In this document: positions 1 through 6,247 of the stretch, in pieces
Layout of the letters: each line of letters starts with the position of its first letter
How positions within the stretch are numbered: position 1 is the first letter of the stretch
Source: Gammaproteobacteria bacterium
GTDB taxonomy: Bacteria > Pseudomonadota > Gammaproteobacteria > Enterobacterales > Alteromonadaceae
Assembly (NCBI GenBank): GCA_023481025.1
Contig: JAMCWV010000238.1
Coordinates: forward strand, 1 to 6,518
Direction of reading: 5' to 3'
Length of the DNA: 6,518 bases
Position numbers and translations under genes: made by a program
Notes under the pieces: model-generated
What the model was told of the DNA's origin: nothing
Database searches by the model: none
Seen by the model: only the letters and a program-made list of their open reading frames with translations

Positions 1-16
1 GCATTGATGTCGGCAT
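1..16 (-). CDS. Possible start of a divergent gene cut by the left edge
   Basis: Only five codons are visible, reading MPTSM on the minus strand from an ATG at 16-14, so the product cannot be identified. The start is credible because of what precedes it: a GGAGAA ribosome binding site at 29-24, seven bases from the ATG, and a perfect TATAAT -10 box at 68-63. The predicted leader would be about 40 nt. A second ATG at 54-52 opens a different frame that also runs to the edge. It has no ribosome binding site and would sit almost on the predicted transcription start, so it is less likely. The reading frame beyond the window would decide. Confidence 0.35.
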
Positions 17-62
17 GCAATCGTTCTCCGCTTTGCTGCTTTTTTCAAAAACATGACCGCTA

Positions 63-92
63 ATTATACAACAAGAGTGGCCACAACTTCAC
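63..92 (-). promoter_or_regulatory. Candidate sigma70 promoter for the divergent left-edge gene
   Basis: On the minus strand a perfect TATAAT lies at 68-63. A weak -35 candidate, GTGAAG, lies at 92-87 with an 18-bp spacer. Transcription would start near 56 and run left into the GGAGAA site and the ATG at 16. The -10 box is strong and the -35 poor. No experimental support. Confidence 0.4.
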
Positions 93-121
93 CTCTTCCG
101 CAGAATTTCTCGTTATACGCT

Positions 122-138
122 ATTCCAGTTTGTGGAAT
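122..138. promoter_or_regulatory. Operator-like inverted repeat between divergent promoters
   Basis: The arms ATTCCA (122-127) and TGGAAT (133-138) form a perfect 6-bp dyad around a 5-bp centre. It ends just before the candidate -35 element of the plus-strand gene and lies between the two divergent promoters, a position where a dimeric regulator could act on either or both. No cognate regulator is identifiable. Dyads this short also arise by chance. Confidence 0.25.
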
Positions 139-139
139 G

Positions 140-169
140 AGGACAACACTGAGCGATTCGCGTTATAGT
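140..169 (+). promoter_or_regulatory. Candidate promoter of the Hpt gene
   Basis: AGGACA at 140-145 (4 of 6 to the -35 consensus) and TATAGT at 164-169 (5 of 6 to the -10) are separated by 18 bp. Transcription would begin near 176, about 30 nt before the ATG at 208. The heptamer CGTTATA occurs at 111-117 and again at 161-167, overlapping the -10. The ribosome binding site before 208 is weak, with only GGA at 201-203. Confidence 0.35.
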
Positions 170-207
170 AGTCCTCCATTTACGCAGCGCATAGGCTTTT
201 GGATTGA

Positions 208-564
208 ATGACCTCACAAAATAACTCAGTCATTGATTGGGACTTAATTAACCAGTATCGGAGCCTGCTTGGCGCCGACGGGCTAAATGATAGCGTGGCC
301 ATGCTTCAGCAGGTGATGCCGGACTATTTAGCCGAACTGCACGCCGCGGTTAATGCCCAAGATGAACGCAAAACTCGCTCGCAAGCACACAAAATTAAAG
401 GGAGCTGTCGTTCTTTAGGTTTGTTGCGGGTTGGCGAGATGATGGCTTGGCTTGAGAAGGAGCCATGGCAGTGGCCTGAGGCCGAAGCTGCTGTCGCCAA
501 GTGGCAAAGCGACTTTGAGCAAGATTGCACTGCCTTAGTTCAGCATCTCGACGGCTCAAACTAA
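208..564 (+). CDS. hptA: Stand-alone histidine phosphotransfer (Hpt) protein, HptA/ArcB-Hpt type
   Basis: This 118-residue cytoplasmic protein is essentially one Hpt domain. The signature is AHKIKGSCRSLGL at about residues 60-72: His61 is the predicted phosphorylated residue, with the family's Lys64-Gly65 and Gly71 after it. Helices before and after would complete the four-helix bundle. The KIKG stretch and the Trp-rich tail that follows resemble the C-terminal Hpt domain of E. coli ArcB more than Hpt domains of chemotaxis or virulence kinases. In Shewanella a separate protein of this kind, HptA, passes phosphate to ArcA. Here the gene converges on arcA with 68 nt between stop codons, which supports the same partnership. 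It carries no kinase or receiver domain, so it needs a phosphodonor receiver encoded elsewhere. The Hpt call is secure. The Arc assignment is inferred from similarity and context. Confidence 0.85.
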   Translation: MTSQNNSVIDWDLINQYRSLLGADGLNDSVAMLQQVMPDYLAELHAAVNAQDERKTRSQAHKIKGSCRSLGLLRVGEMMAWLEKEPWQWPEAEAAVAKWQSDFEQDCTALVQHLDGSN

Positions 565-586
565 TTCGGCAACCTCAAGCTGGAAT

Positions 587-612
587 AAAAAAGCCTCGCA
601 TTTGCGAGGCTT
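587..612 (-). terminator. Intrinsic terminator of arcA in the convergent gap
   Basis: A 9-bp perfect stem, AAGCCTCGC (591-599) paired with GCGAGGCTT (604-612), encloses a 4-nt loop. Read on the minus strand the hairpin is followed by a run of six T (592-587), and it begins 21 nt past the arcA stop codon: a classical Rho-independent terminator. Read on the plus strand the hairpin is followed by TTAAAAAG, with no proper U tract, so it should stop arcA transcripts much better than hptA transcripts. Confidence 0.88.
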
Positions 613-632
613 AAAAAGATTTAGGACAAGGT

Positions 633-1373
633 TTACTGTGCGACTTTGATTTCGACGTCACCGACAAAGCGATAGCCTTCACCATGAATGGTCGTGATCA
701 GGTTCGGCGTGTCTGGGTGCGCTTCAAAGTGACGGCGAATGCGACGAATCGCAACGTCGACGGTGCGGTCATTCGGACGCAGTTCGCGATCGAGCATTTT
801 CCGCACTAAGGTGTCGCGATCATGAATTTTGCCTGGATTATTCAAGAATAATTCAAGGGCACGATATTCACTTTTTGGTAAGCGGAACATTTTACGATCG
901 GGTGCGTACAAGCAGCGGCTATCGCAGTCGAGCACCCAACCGTTGAAGTGGTATTGCTTGCTGCCTTCCACTTCCGACTCTTTGCTTTCATTAATTTGCT
1001 CAATGCGACGTGCCAAGTTACGCACACGTACGGTTAATTCCCGCGGATTGTAAGGCTTGATGAGGTAGTCGTCAGCACCTAACTCAAGCGCAAGCAGGCG
1101 ATCATCGTCGCTGTCGCGGCCGGTTAAGAAGACCAACCCAATATTATTTTGTTCGCGCAAAGACTCTGCGAGCTCAAGGCCACTTTGGCCTGGCAAATTG
1201 ACATCCATAATAATGATGTCGATTTGCTGTTGCGCCATAATGTGTTCCATTTGACGGCCGTCTGCAGCATCAAACACTTCGTAACCTTCCTGCTGGAACA
1301 GGCGAGTGAGTGTTTGTCGTGTTACCACCTCGTCTTCCACGATAAGAAGTTTTACGTTCATTTTAGGTTCCAT
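633..1373 (-). CDS. arcA: Aerobic respiration control response regulator ArcA
   Basis: OmpR/PhoB-family response regulator that represses or activates respiratory and central-carbon genes when oxygen is limiting. The receiver domain (about residues 8-122) shows the acidic pocket IVEDE, phospho-acceptor Asp57 in IIIMDVNLPG, the FLTGRD switch threonine Thr84 and conserved Lys106 in LIKPYNPREL. The winged-helix DNA-binding domain (about 140-238) contains RTVDVAIRRIRRHFE and ends with the ArcA-typical TIHGEGYRF. Similarity to E. coli ArcA is clear along the whole length, including FNGW and the linker. The start is ambiguous. The ATG at 1373 has GGAG 13 bases upstream, while an in-frame ATG at 1361 (MNVKLLIVEDE) has GGA at 7 bases and better matches the E. 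coli N-terminus. The gene lies 135 nt downstream of a sensor kinase gene and has its own strong terminator. Its probable phosphodonor, the Hpt protein, is encoded tail-to-tail. Confidence 0.96.
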   Translation of the reverse strand: MEPKMNVKLLIVEDEVVTRQTLTRLFQQEGYEVFDAADGRQMEHIMAQQQIDIIIMDVNLPGQSGLELAESLREQNNIGLVFLTGRDSDDDRLLALELGADDYLIKPYNPRELTVRVRNLARRIEQINESKESEVEGSKQYHFNGWVLDCDSRCLYAPDRKMFRLPKSEYRALELFLNNPGKIHDRDTLVRKMLDRELRPNDRTVDVAIRRIRRHFEAHPDTPNLITTIHGEGYRFVGDVEIKVAQ

Positions 1374-1436
1374 GCTGTTTTTGTTTCTCCGCTAGCTGGC
1401 ATTAAGAGACGCGCTACTTTTAACAATTAATATAAT

Positions 1437-1466
1437 AGAATATGTTCTCTGACTCACTGATTGCAA
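1437..1466 (-). promoter_or_regulatory. Candidate arcA promoter in an AT-rich intergenic gap
   Basis: The 135-nt gap between the kinase and arcA (1374-1508) is unusually AT-rich. On the minus strand TTGCAA (1466-1461) and TATTCT (1442-1437) are each 4 of 6 to consensus with an 18-bp spacer. Other -10-like words (TATTAT, TATATT) overlap just downstream, so the exact start is uncertain. TGTTAAAA occurs twice in this gap on the minus strand (1489-1482 and 1425-1418) and resembles half of an ArcA site, which would fit autoregulation. I see no terminator in the gap, so read-through from the kinase remains possible. Confidence 0.35.
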
Positions 1467-1508
1467 GTAAGTTTCCTGATTTTTTAACATTTTCAGGCGA
1501 ATTTGTGA

Positions 1509-3203
1509 TCATTGCTCGCTGTTTTCGAGATCTTTGCTAATCCGAATTGTAAAGGTGGTGCCGTGAGTTTGACTCTCGTCGCCTTCAACATAAACGGTCG
1601 ATTCACACGAAATCTCACCGAGCAGTAAATTTGCAACCCAACTATGAACACGGAACAGGCCCAAACCTTGGTCGCCCTCGGCGCGATTTGATGTGACAAA
1701 TGGCTCAAACACTTTGTTTTTCAAGCGCGGTTCAATGCCTTTGCCATTGTCCTGGAATACAAGAATGACGCTATGTTCGTCGGTGGAGGCTGTTAGCTCG
1801 ATATGTAAGGGGTCGACCTGGTTACTGTCATGACGAATCGGCGCATGCGCTAATGCATTGTCGAGTAACTCTGTGAGGATGTGTTCAACAATAATGGTGC
1901 GCATGTGGATGACAGCGTTGTCCTCAGCATTGCAGGTCAGTGTGACATAATCTGGAATATTCAGCTCGTCGTGTAAACGTTCGCACAAATTGTGCAAAAA
2001 CACATGTAAGGCAATTTGTTTAGGCGCATCGGTGCGATTAAACATTGCCATTTGCTGGAAATGACGAACAAGTTCAGTGCTGCGTTGTAAGTTGCGATAG
2101 CACAAGCTGAGCACTTCATCACTGGTGTCGAGGTAGTCTTGGAACTGCGTCGCAGTTAAGTTCTTATCCTGGTGCGCCGCCATGAGTTTTGCTTGCTGAT
2201 GTTGTAAGCGGGTGATGCCTGTTAGTGTGGCACCTAGCGGCGTGTTGAGCTCGTGGGCAATACCTGCGACCAAGTCGCCGAGTGATGCAAGTTTATCTTG
2301 CTCGATTCGACGACGCTGGTAGGCATGCAATTGGGTCAGCGCTTCCGTGAGCTTACAGTTAACCTCACGCAAATTGTTGGTTCGCTCTTGCGCTTCAGTC
2401 TCAAGTTTTTCGTAAGCGTCTCGAGCCTGATTCGCGCTATGGGAGGCATAGCGCTTTTCGTGGCGAAACTTCTCCAGTAATCGACGAATTTGCAGACGCA
2501 ATTCATAGAACTCGTCGGCAATCGGCTGATTTTTGTGAATGTCGACCTGGTCGTCCAGAATCGCTTGGCTGAGCAAACGGCTAAAACGTTGTGTGTTTTG
2601 TTGCACATACGATAGAAATAGCTTTAAAGCGACAACCAGAGTCACGAGCAACAGAATAAAGCCACCAAAGCTAATCAGTAAGTGCCGCTGATAGGTTTCC
2701 GTGACACCTTCGAGGGACACTCGCAAATAGACATAACCGACCGTCGCCGTGTTGTTATTCATGCGGCTGACTCTAATTGGGTGAACGACTTCAAGTTGCT
2801 CGCCGACAAACCGGTAGGGCTGAATATCAACAACGCGCGGCCCTTGTGATGGTAAAGCAGCACGCCCTGGTTGGTTATAGCTTGCTGAAACTTCAAGGTT
2901 ATAATTGCCGCGTGAATAAGCATAAAGGTGCGCATGCTGAATCGCATCATAGGCCGCTAGCCCTTGCAACAGCGCCACTGCTTCATCGTCATCGAGTTGA
3001 ACACCTGCCGCTTTAAGCGCGATTTGTTGGGCGACAACTTCGGCTTGCTGAATAATACGAATGCGTTCGTTATTGGACGTGATTAAGGTTGTCAGCGCAA
3101 TGTAAAGTAGCATCATCAGAGTCACTAGGCCGAAGACTAAGGTAAATAGTCGACTGCTGAGTGATGCTGATTCTTGCGATTGCTGTTTATCTAAACGCTG
3201 CAT
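1509..3203 (-). CDS. Membrane sensor histidine kinase (no receiver or Hpt domain)
   Basis: This 564-residue protein is an inner-membrane kinase. Transmembrane helices at about 17-42 and 174-200 flank a periplasmic sensor region (43-173) whose pattern is loosely CHASE8-like (weak judgement). A linker with predicted coiled coil (about 240-305) leads to the dimerisation/phosphoacceptor helix, LGDLVAGIAHELNTPLG, with His317. The catalytic ATPase domain shows an N box TELLDNALAHA (Asn449), G1 DNGKGIE (485-491), F box FEPFVTSN (499-506) and G2 GDQGLGLFRVH (510-520), so it should be active. It ends there, unlike hybrid ArcB or ArcS, which carry receiver domains. The ATG at 3203 is the only plausible start: a stop codon lies three codons upstream. 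Its ribosome binding site is poor, a GGGTGG about 13 bases away. It sits 30 nt after rsmC and upstream of arcA. Its signal and cognate regulator are unknown, and ArcA is only a positional candidate. Confidence 0.9.
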   Translation of the reverse strand: MQRLDKQQSQESASLSSRLFTLVFGLVTLMMLLYIALTTLITSNNERIRIIQQAEVVAQQIALKAAGVQLDDDEAVALLQGLAAYDAIQHAHLYAYSRGNYNLEVSASYNQPGRAALPSQGPRVVDIQPYRFVGEQLEVVHPIRVSRMNNNTATVGYVYLRVSLEGVTETYQRHLLISFGGFILLLVTLVVALKLFLSYVQQNTQRFSRLLSQAILDDQVDIHKNQPIADEFYELRLQIRRLLEKFRHEKRYASHSANQARDAYEKLETEAQERTNNLREVNCKLTEALTQLHAYQRRRIEQDKLASLGDLVAGIAHELNTPLGATLTGITRLQHQQAKLMAAHQDKNLTATQFQDYLDTSDEVLSLCYRNLQRSTELVRHFQQMAMFNRTDAPKQIALHVFLHNLCERLHDELNIPDYVTLTCNAEDNAVIHMRTIIVEHILTELLDNALAHAPIRHDSNQVDPLHIELTASTDEHSVILVFQDNGKGIEPRLKNKVFEPFVTSNRAEGDQGLGLFRVHSWVANLLLGEISCESTVYVEGDESQTHGTTFTIRISKDLENSEQ

Positions 3204-3233
3204 GAGGAAGCTTTAACCACCCTAATTCTTTAA

Positions 3234-4265
3234 CTAATGGGCATGCCAAACGGTAAACTTACGATTGTCGACTAACACATTAACCTGTCGGAAGGTTTGC
3301 TGCAAAACCTCTCGATAGGGTAAGAAGCTATTGGCAACCAAGTACAAGTGCCCTCCGGGGCGCAGATATTGCCGGCAGTCACGAATAAAGTCTTGGGTGA
3401 TTTGGTAGTCGGTCTGTTTACCCGTGTGAAAGGGCGGGTTCGTTACAATACAGTCGAACTGCGGCGTTGGTGTGCGTTTTGAAAGCACGCTGAGACCGTC
3501 GCTGGCAATTAATTCGTGCTCGACATTGAGTTGTTGCCAGGTCTTCGCAGCTGCCGCGAGCGCCAAGGTGTTGACATCGATACCGGTGAGGTGAGTCGGT
3601 TGACTGTATTGGTGCAAAGCTGCAGCAATAACCCCTGAACCACAGGCGAAATCGAGTACGCGACCACTAAAATGCTTCTGTGGTTGTTGCATGAGCGCAT
3701 TTAATAGCAACGCGCTACCACCGTCGAGCCGGTTATGGCTAAACACACCGGGATAATTAAATACTTGAATGGCGCCGTATTCGTCTGCAAGCGGGTAAGC
3801 GCTTAGAAAGGTGTCCGCAGAAAATGGCTGCGGCGTGGTTAAAGCACAGCGCATGAGTTGGCAATGATTACCACTGGCTAATTTTTCAGTGGCACTATAG
3901 CCAGAAAACTGCAATTTGCCATAGGATTGAATACCACTGTCTTTGTGACCCACTAACAAAACTGGCGTGTTAACCGGCAGCAGCGCGGCCAAGTTCGCCA
4001 TCATCATGAGAGTTAACTGTTTTTCTTTGGTGACGTTGATAATGACACCATCGACTTCTGGGCATTGGTCTAAAAACGGCGTGAGTTGTTCACCGATTTG
4101 TTGCTGCCAAGCGCTATTCGCGTACAAGTGCCAGCTAAAGACGCTAAAGCCTTCGTTTTTTAAACTGCGACTTTGGTCAGCCGGCGGATTGACGAGAAGC
4201 AACCGTGACTGCGGCAACCAGTCCAGTTGCCGCATTAATAATTGGGTATGAGCAGGGAATGACAT
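3234..4265 (-). CDS. rsmC: 16S rRNA m2G1207 methyltransferase RsmC
   Basis: Cytoplasmic S-adenosylmethionine-dependent enzyme that methylates N2 of G1207 in 16S rRNA of the small ribosomal subunit. At 343 residues it has the same length as E. coli RsmC and the same two-domain plan. The N-terminal half (about 1-165) is a degenerate, non-catalytic methyltransferase-like domain. The C-terminal half is the active domain: YPGVFSHNRLDGGSALLL (171-188), SAM motif I VLDFACGSGV (203-212), acidic Asp230 for the ribose, and the catalytic NPPF motif (276-279) followed by HTGKQTD. The C-terminal LRPGGHLYLVANSFLPY is also typical of RsmC. The first ATG fits the E. coli N-terminus although no clear ribosome binding site precedes it. 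It starts only 9 nt after the upstream hydrolase stop, so translation is probably coupled. Confidence 0.95.
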   Translation of the reverse strand: MSFPAHTQLLMRQLDWLPQSRLLLVNPPADQSRSLKNEGFSVFSWHLYANSAWQQQIGEQLTPFLDQCPEVDGVIINVTKEKQLTLMMMANLAALLPVNTPVLLVGHKDSGIQSYGKLQFSGYSATEKLASGNHCQLMRCALTTPQPFSADTFLSAYPLADEYGAIQVFNYPGVFSHNRLDGGSALLLNALMQQPQKHFSGRVLDFACGSGVIAAALHQYSQPTHLTGIDVNTLALAAAAKTWQQLNVEHELIASDGLSVLSKRTPTPQFDCIVTNPPFHTGKQTDYQITQDFIRDCRQYLRPGGHLYLVANSFLPYREVLQQTFRQVNVLVDNRKFTVWHAH

Positions 4266-4274
4266 AAGTGGCGG

Positions 4275-5306
4275 TTAACTCGGTCGGTCAGGGTAGGCTT
4301 CGACAAATGTCTCAACCATCTCTGTTGCGTAAGGCATGTCGTCCGCATCGAAGCAGGCAATATGAAACAGCGCTTCGCCTTCGTTACTGACCGGAATATT
4401 ACTAATACCGATCACGATACCACTGACGGATGCAAAAACTGACGTATGCTCGCCACCATGGGGCGGCGCAATGTGGGCTAACAGCTGACCGCGATTGACC
4501 TGCTGACCTAGCTCAACTTTGAGAATCACTAAACCGTCGCCTTCGCTGCGCATCCAAACCGAACGCTGGGAAAAGACCGGTGTGACTTTCTTTCGGGTCC
4601 GCCGACCTTTCATCATTTTCAGCATTTTCATGACATTGGTGACGCCATTCACACCAGCTTTAATGGATGAATAATCAAAGCGAAGCGCTTCGCCTGCTTC
4701 GTAGAGAATGAGTGGAATGCCAAGTTCACTCGCAGTTGACCGCAGCGACCCGTCACGATCTTTCGAGTTCATGATAACCGGACAGTTAAAGGCTTCAGCC
4801 ATATCGGTTGCTTCGGAATTGTCAAAATTCACACGAATCTGTGGCAGGTTGCTACGGTGAATTGCTCCAGTGTGCAGGTCGATGATATGCGTCGCCCGCT
4901 CGACTAATTGAGTTCTGAACAAATATGCTAAACGACTGCCCAGCGCACCACGCTCAGACCCAGGGAAGCAGCGGTTTAAGTCACGACGGTCTGGTAAATA
5001 ACGGGTTTGCTGAATAAAGCCGAACATATTGACGACCGGCACAATTAGGAGAGTGCCCGCGAGTTCATTTGGATCAATCAACTGAATTAAGCGTCGGCAA
5101 ATTTCGATGCCGTTCAGTTCGTCGCCATGAATCGCAGCACAGACTAAAAGAACCGGCCCCGGTTTGACGCCGTGCAATACCTCAACATGAAGGTCGAGTG
5201 GCGTGTCTGAATACAGTCGCGCTGCGGGCAAAAGCACCCGCTCTTGGGTTCCTGGAGCAACGCTAACTTCTCCAAGTTGGAAGGGTTGGCTGCGTTTACG
5301 CGCCAT
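4275..5306 (-). CDS. AstE/aspartoacylase-like M14 zinc hydrolase
   Basis: This 343-residue protein belongs to the succinylglutamate desuccinylase/aspartoacylase family of the M14 carboxypeptidase clan. Zinc ligands are visible as His60 and Glu63 in AAIHGDELNG and His145 in IIDLHTG. Substrate-side residues appear in RDLNRCFPG (108-116), and LYEAGEA supplies the expected catalytic glutamate, Glu204. After a basic linker (about 228-242), residues 255-320 form a biotinyl/lipoyl-like beta barrel ending in GEALFHIA, as in the longer members of this family rather than true AstE. No lipoylation lysine motif is apparent. The start is firm: AGAGGA at 5320-5315 lies 8 bases before the ATG. It sits between rimK (35 nt) and rsmC (9 nt), with no arginine-catabolism genes nearby, so an AstE function is unlikely. 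A role linked to RimK glutamylation is inferred, not shown. The substrate is unknown. Confidence 0.9.
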   Translation of the reverse strand: MARKRSQPFQLGEVSVAPGTQERVLLPAARLYSDTPLDLHVEVLHGVKPGPVLLVCAAIHGDELNGIEICRRLIQLIDPNELAGTLLIVPVVNMFGFIQQTRYLPDRRDLNRCFPGSERGALGSRLAYLFRTQLVERATHIIDLHTGAIHRSNLPQIRVNFDNSEATDMAEAFNCPVIMNSKDRDGSLRSTASELGIPLILYEAGEALRFDYSSIKAGVNGVTNVMKMLKMMKGRRTRKKVTPVFSQRSVWMRSEGDGLVILKVELGQQVNRGQLLAHIAPPHGGEHTSVFASVSGIVIGISNIPVSNEGEALFHIACFDADDMPYATEMVETFVEAYPDRPS

Positions 5307-5341
5307 AGCATGATTCCTCTACTGCAACGACAAAAAGGGAG

Positions 5342-6247
5342 TTATCCGCGCCCTTTGGTCCGTGTTTTATGCTGTTTTGCGTTCTTTTCAATGAAGGTAA
5401 TGATTTGCGTCGCCACATCTTTTTCGGTTGCGCTTTCAATGCCTTCTAAGCCCGGTGATGAGTTCACTTCCATCACAAGGGGACCATGATTTGAGCGCAG
5501 CAAGTCAACACCGGCGACGTTTAAGCCCATGGTCTTGGCTGCTTTCACGGCAGTTGCGCGCTCAGCAGGGCTGAGTTTAACTAAGGTTGCGCTGCCACCA
5601 CGGTGTAAGTTCGAGCGGAACTCGCCGGGCTTGGCTTGGCGCTTCATGGCGGCGATCACTTTGTCGCCAATCACGAAGCAGCGTAAGTCAGCACCACCGG
5701 CTTCTTTAATATATTCTTGCACCATAAAGTGAGCGTTTAGGCCCATGAACGCTTCGATCACACTCTCGGCCGCTTTGCGTGTTTCGGCGAGAACGACACC
5801 AATCCCTTGGGTGCCTTCGAGTAATTTAATGACTAACGGTGCGCCGCCGACCATGTCGATCAAATCGGGGATGTCCGATGGTTTACTGGCAAAGCCAGTC
5901 ACTGGCAAACCAATCCCTTTGCGCGAGAGAAGCTGGAGTGAGCGCAGCTTGTCGCGGCTGCGACTAATGGCGACAGACTCGTTCAATGGATAGGTACCCA
6001 TCATTTCAAACTGGCGCACAACGGCTGTGCCATAAAACGTAACCGACGCACCGATCCGCGGGATGACCGCATCGAATTGCGGTAACTCTTTGCCACGCAT
6101 GTGAATTTCTGGCTCTTTGGCGTTAATGTTCATGTAACACCGCAACGGGTCAAGGACATGCATTTCATGGCCGCGCGCTTCGCCTGCTTCAATGAGGCGA
6201 CGAGTGGAATAGAGGTGTTTGTTGCGTGAGAGAATTGCGATTCTCAT
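5342..6247 (-). CDS. rimK: Ribosomal protein S6--L-glutamate ligase RimK
   Basis: Cytoplasmic ATP-grasp ligase that adds glutamate residues to the C-terminus of ribosomal protein S6, and in E. coli can also make poly-glutamate. The 301 residues match E. coli RimK (300) almost end to end. The N-terminal domain begins MRIAILSRN and carries the family-typical [10 protein letters not shown] and [18 protein letters not shown]. The ATP-grasp fold follows, with [17 protein letters not shown] (139-155, Lys141 as ATP contact), [16 protein letters not shown] (176-191), RSNLHRGG (211-218) and the metal-binding [12 protein letters not shown] (260-271). The ATG overlaps the stop of the upstream protease gene in an ATGA arrangement, and AAGGAA lies 7 bases before it. 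The RimB-type neighbour is the usual partner in Pseudomonas. The C-terminal basic tail ([11 protein letters not shown]) differs from E. coli. Confidence 0.97.
   Translation of the reverse strand: MRIAILSRNKHLYSTRRLIEAGEARGHEMHVLDPLRCYMNINAKEPEIHMRGKELPQFDAVIPRIGASVTFYGTAVVRQFEMMGTYPLNESVAISRSRDKLRSLQLLSRKGIGLPVTGFASKPSDIPDLIDMVGGAPLVIKLLEGTQGIGVVLAETRKAAESVIEAFMGLNAHFMVQEYIKEAGGADLRCFVIGDKVIAAMKRQAKPGEFRSNLHRGGSATLVKLSPAERATAVKAAKTMGLNVAGVDLLRSNHGPLVMEVNSSPGLEGIESATEKDVATQIITFIEKNAKQHKTRTKGRG

Noticed and set aside
1149..1430. Plus-strand open frame of 93 codons antisense to arcA and its leader
   Set aside because: It mirrors the strongly supported arcA gene, has no recognisable domain and no convincing ribosome binding site.
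1431..1436. Perfect TATAAT on the plus strand upstream of arcA
   Set aside because: There is no -35 element at a suitable distance and no plus-strand gene downstream. The stretch is simply AT-rich.
1475..1497. CCTGA...TCAGG dyad after the sensor kinase, considered as a terminator
   Set aside because: The arms are only 5 bp with a 13-nt AT-rich loop and no following T tract in the direction of transcription.
3211..3233. CTTTAA repeated 17 bp apart in the rsmC-kinase gap
   Set aside because: It is a 6-base AT-rich word with no further symmetry, compatible with chance.
3967..4251. Plus-strand open frame of 94 codons within rsmC
   Set aside because: It is antisense to the N-terminal domain of RsmC, whose length and motifs are intact. 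The translation shows no family features.
4275..5306. Calling the M14 hydrolase AstE of the arginine succinyltransferase pathway
   Set aside because: No astA, astB, astC or astD gene is nearby, the protein has a lipoyl-like C-terminal domain, and its neighbours are rimK and rsmC. Only the superfamily assignment is supported.
5745..5993. Plus-strand open frames opposite rimK
   Set aside because: RimK is conserved along its full length on the other strand. These frames are compositional shadows.
4685..6191. Repeated GCTTCGCCTGCTTC near 4687 and near 6178
   Set aside because: Both copies encode the short peptide EAGEA in two unrelated proteins with the same codon choice. This is coincidence rather than a mobile or regulatory repeat.
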